Assembly (NCBI RefSeq): GCF_028292945.1
Contig: NZ_JAQGLJ010000008.1
Coordinates: 1-64,000 of the forward strand
Length of the DNA: 64,000 nt
Direction of reading: 5' to 3'
DNA from: Sphingomonas bacterium
GTDB lineage: Bacteria > Pseudomonadota > Alphaproteobacteria > Sphingomonadales > Sphingomonadaceae
Position numbers and translations under genes: made by a program. Each line of letters starts with the position of its first letter. Position 1 is the stretch's first letter. The notes below the pieces were generated by a model. The model saw only the letters and a list, made by a program, of their open reading frames with translations, was not told where the DNA came from and did not search any database. Of this stretch, positions 62,355 to 64,000 are shown piece by piece.

Positions 62355-64000
62355 TTAGGCGCCGAACGTCCGCTGCCACCAACCGCGGCGCGCCGGGCCC
62401 GCATCGGCTTCCGCGTCCTCGGCGAGCGTGCCGTCCTGACCGGTGGCGAGCGTCGCGTTGTCCGTGTCACCCGTCGTCTCGTTCACCGGCGCCGGCGGCG
62501 CTTCGACGGCCGACGCGACCGGTTCCCCGCCGGTCTGCGCCTCGATCGCCTCGACGCTCTGGACTGGGGCCTTGCGGCGCGAGCGGCGCTTCGGCTTTTC
62601 CTCCGCGTCGGTGGCGACCGGGGGCTCGATCGCCAGTTCCGGCGCCGGCTCCACCGGAGTCTCCCCGGCCTCGGAGTCAGCCGGTCCGGCGTCGGTTGGC
62701 GCAGCTTTCCGCCGCGAGCGACGCGGCTTGACCGGAGCCTCGCCGACGAAGGTCGGCTCCTCGCCGGCAGGCTCCGCTGCCTCGGTAACCGGCGCTTCGG
62801 CAGGCGCTTCGTCCGCGAGCGTGACGTTCTCGGCGGCGGCGCGCGACCGCGACCGGCGGCGCGTCTTGGGCTTGGCGTCCTCCTCGCGCGTGGGCAGGTC
62901 GAGCGGACTCACGACGTAACCCGCATCGGCGGCTTCGATCAACTCCGGCCCGCTGTCGCCAGCGCCGTCGACGTCCGCATCGTCCAGCGGGAGTTCGGCC
63001 TCGGTCGGTAGCTCGCCCTCAGCTTCGCCAGCCGTCTCGCCTTCCGGACGCCGACCGCCGCGCCGTCCACGCCGACGTCCGCGCCGGCGGCTACCGTCGC
63101 CGTCTTCGCGCGGTTGTTCGCCGACGAACTCCGGCTCCGCACGGTCTGCGGTGTCGCCGTCGGCATCGGCTTCCTCGCCGACCTCGTCGCCAGCTTCGCC
63201 AGTGCCCTCGCGCTCACCTTCCTCACGCTCGCCCTCTTCGGGGCGTCCGCCACGCCGGCGACCACGACGGCGGCGACGCTTGCGACCACCTTCGCCGTTC
63301 TCGTCGCGTGCCGGGCGCTCCTCGCGCTGGCGCGGCTGGGTCTCGTCGGCCTCCTCCTCGTCGGCGTCCTCCTCCTCGATCTCGATCTCCTCGGGGATCT
63401 CGTCCTCGAAGTCGTCCTCCTCCTCGATCACCAATGCTTCGATGCGCGGGGCGTGCGCGGGCGGCGGGCCGGCGGCCTCGACCACCATCCGGGCGCCCTC
63501 TTCCTCGCGATCCGGCAGGATCTGGACCTGGACGCCGTAGCGCTCCTCGATCTCGGCAATGTCCGCGCGCTTGCGGTTGAGGACATAGATCGCCGCCTCC
63601 TGCGACGCGCGCAGCGTCAGCAGCGAGCCACGCCCGCGCGCGGCTTCGTCCTCGATCATGCGCAGCGCCGACAGACCGGCCGACGCGGCGGTACGGACCA
63701 GACCCGTGCCCTCGCAATGCGGGCACATGCGGGTCGAAGCCTCCAGCACGCCAGTGCGCAGCCGCTGGCGGCTCATTTCCATGAGGCCGAACGACGAGAT
63801 GCGGCCGACCTGGATGCGGGCGCGATCGTCCTTCAGCGCCTCCTTCATCGCCTTCTCGACCTTCCGGACATTGGACCCGTTGTCCATGTCGATGAAGTCG
63901 ATGACGACGAGGCCCGCCATGTCGCGCAGCCGCAGCTGACGCGCGATCTCCTGCGCCGCTTCAAGGTTGGTCGCGGTCGCGGTCTGTTCGATATTGTGCT
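62355..64000 (-). CDS. rne: ribonuclease E/G, C-terminal part (gene runs off the right edge of the window)
   Basis: GLVVIDFIDMDNGSNVRKVEKAMKEALKDDRARIQVGRISSFGLMEMSRQRLRTGVLEASTRMCPHCEGTGLVR; acidic and Arg-rich disordered C-terminus. Confidence 0.95.
   Translation of the reverse strand, partial: HNIEQTATATNLEAAQEIARQLRLRDMAGLVVIDFIDMDNGSNVRKVEKAMKEALKDDRARIQVGRISSFGLMEMSRQRLRTGVLEASTRMCPHCEGTGLVRTAASAGLSALRMIEDEAARGRGSLLTLRASQEAAIYVLNRKRADIAEIEERYGVQVQILPDREEEGARMVVEAAGPPPAHAPRIEALVIEEEDDFEDEIPEEIEIEEEDADEEEADETQPRQREERPARDENGEGGRKRRRRRGRRRGGRPEEGEREEGEREGTGEAGDEVGEEADADGDTADRAEPEFVGEQPREDGDGSRRRGRRRGRRGGRRPEGETAGEAEGELPTEAELPLDDADVDGAGDSGPELIEAADAGYVVSPLDLPTREEDAKPKTRRRSRSRAAAENVTLADEAPAEAPVTEAAEPAGEEPTFVGEAPVKPRRSRRKAAPTDAGPADSEAGETPVEPAPELAIEPPVATDAEEKPKRRSRRKAPVQSVEAIEAQTGGEPVASAVEAPPAPVNETTGDTDNATLATGQDGTLAEDAEADAGPARRGWWQRTFGA

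Overview
The window is a GC-rich alphaproteobacterial chromosome segment that looks like Sphingomonas or a close relative. It is mostly core genome: gshA (partial), rsmE, ubiA, pmbA, cysQ, typA, ligA, recN, bamD, groESL, dapD, glpX and rne (partial). Between these sits an exopolysaccharide/PEP-CTERM regulatory block (manC, TIGR03013-type sugar transferase, prsK, prsR, prsT). I found no tRNA, rRNA, CRISPR array or intact mobile element. The most unusual loci are decayed or chimeric ones that ORF calling hides. (1) A duplicated typA 3' end is fused in frame to a Phd-type antitoxin, behind a decayed HTH-like ORF. (2) A PDZ/coiled-coil gene is broken by two apparent frameshifts and one nonsense codon immediately upstream of groESL, so the groESL promoter and CIRCE operator lie inside its degraded reading frame. 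(3) A fused, frameshifted remnant joins a family-2 glycosyltransferase to a PIG-L deacetylase. Other observations include a probable CTG start codon for an EVE-domain gene, several dispersed intergenic palindromic repeats, a lipobox-containing S8 autotransporter with a G-rich repeat-encoded TP linker, and a divergent hydroxylase/sulfotransferase pair. I do not see convincing evidence for a wholly new multi-gene system. All assignments come from reading the sequence and translations by eye; no database search was run.
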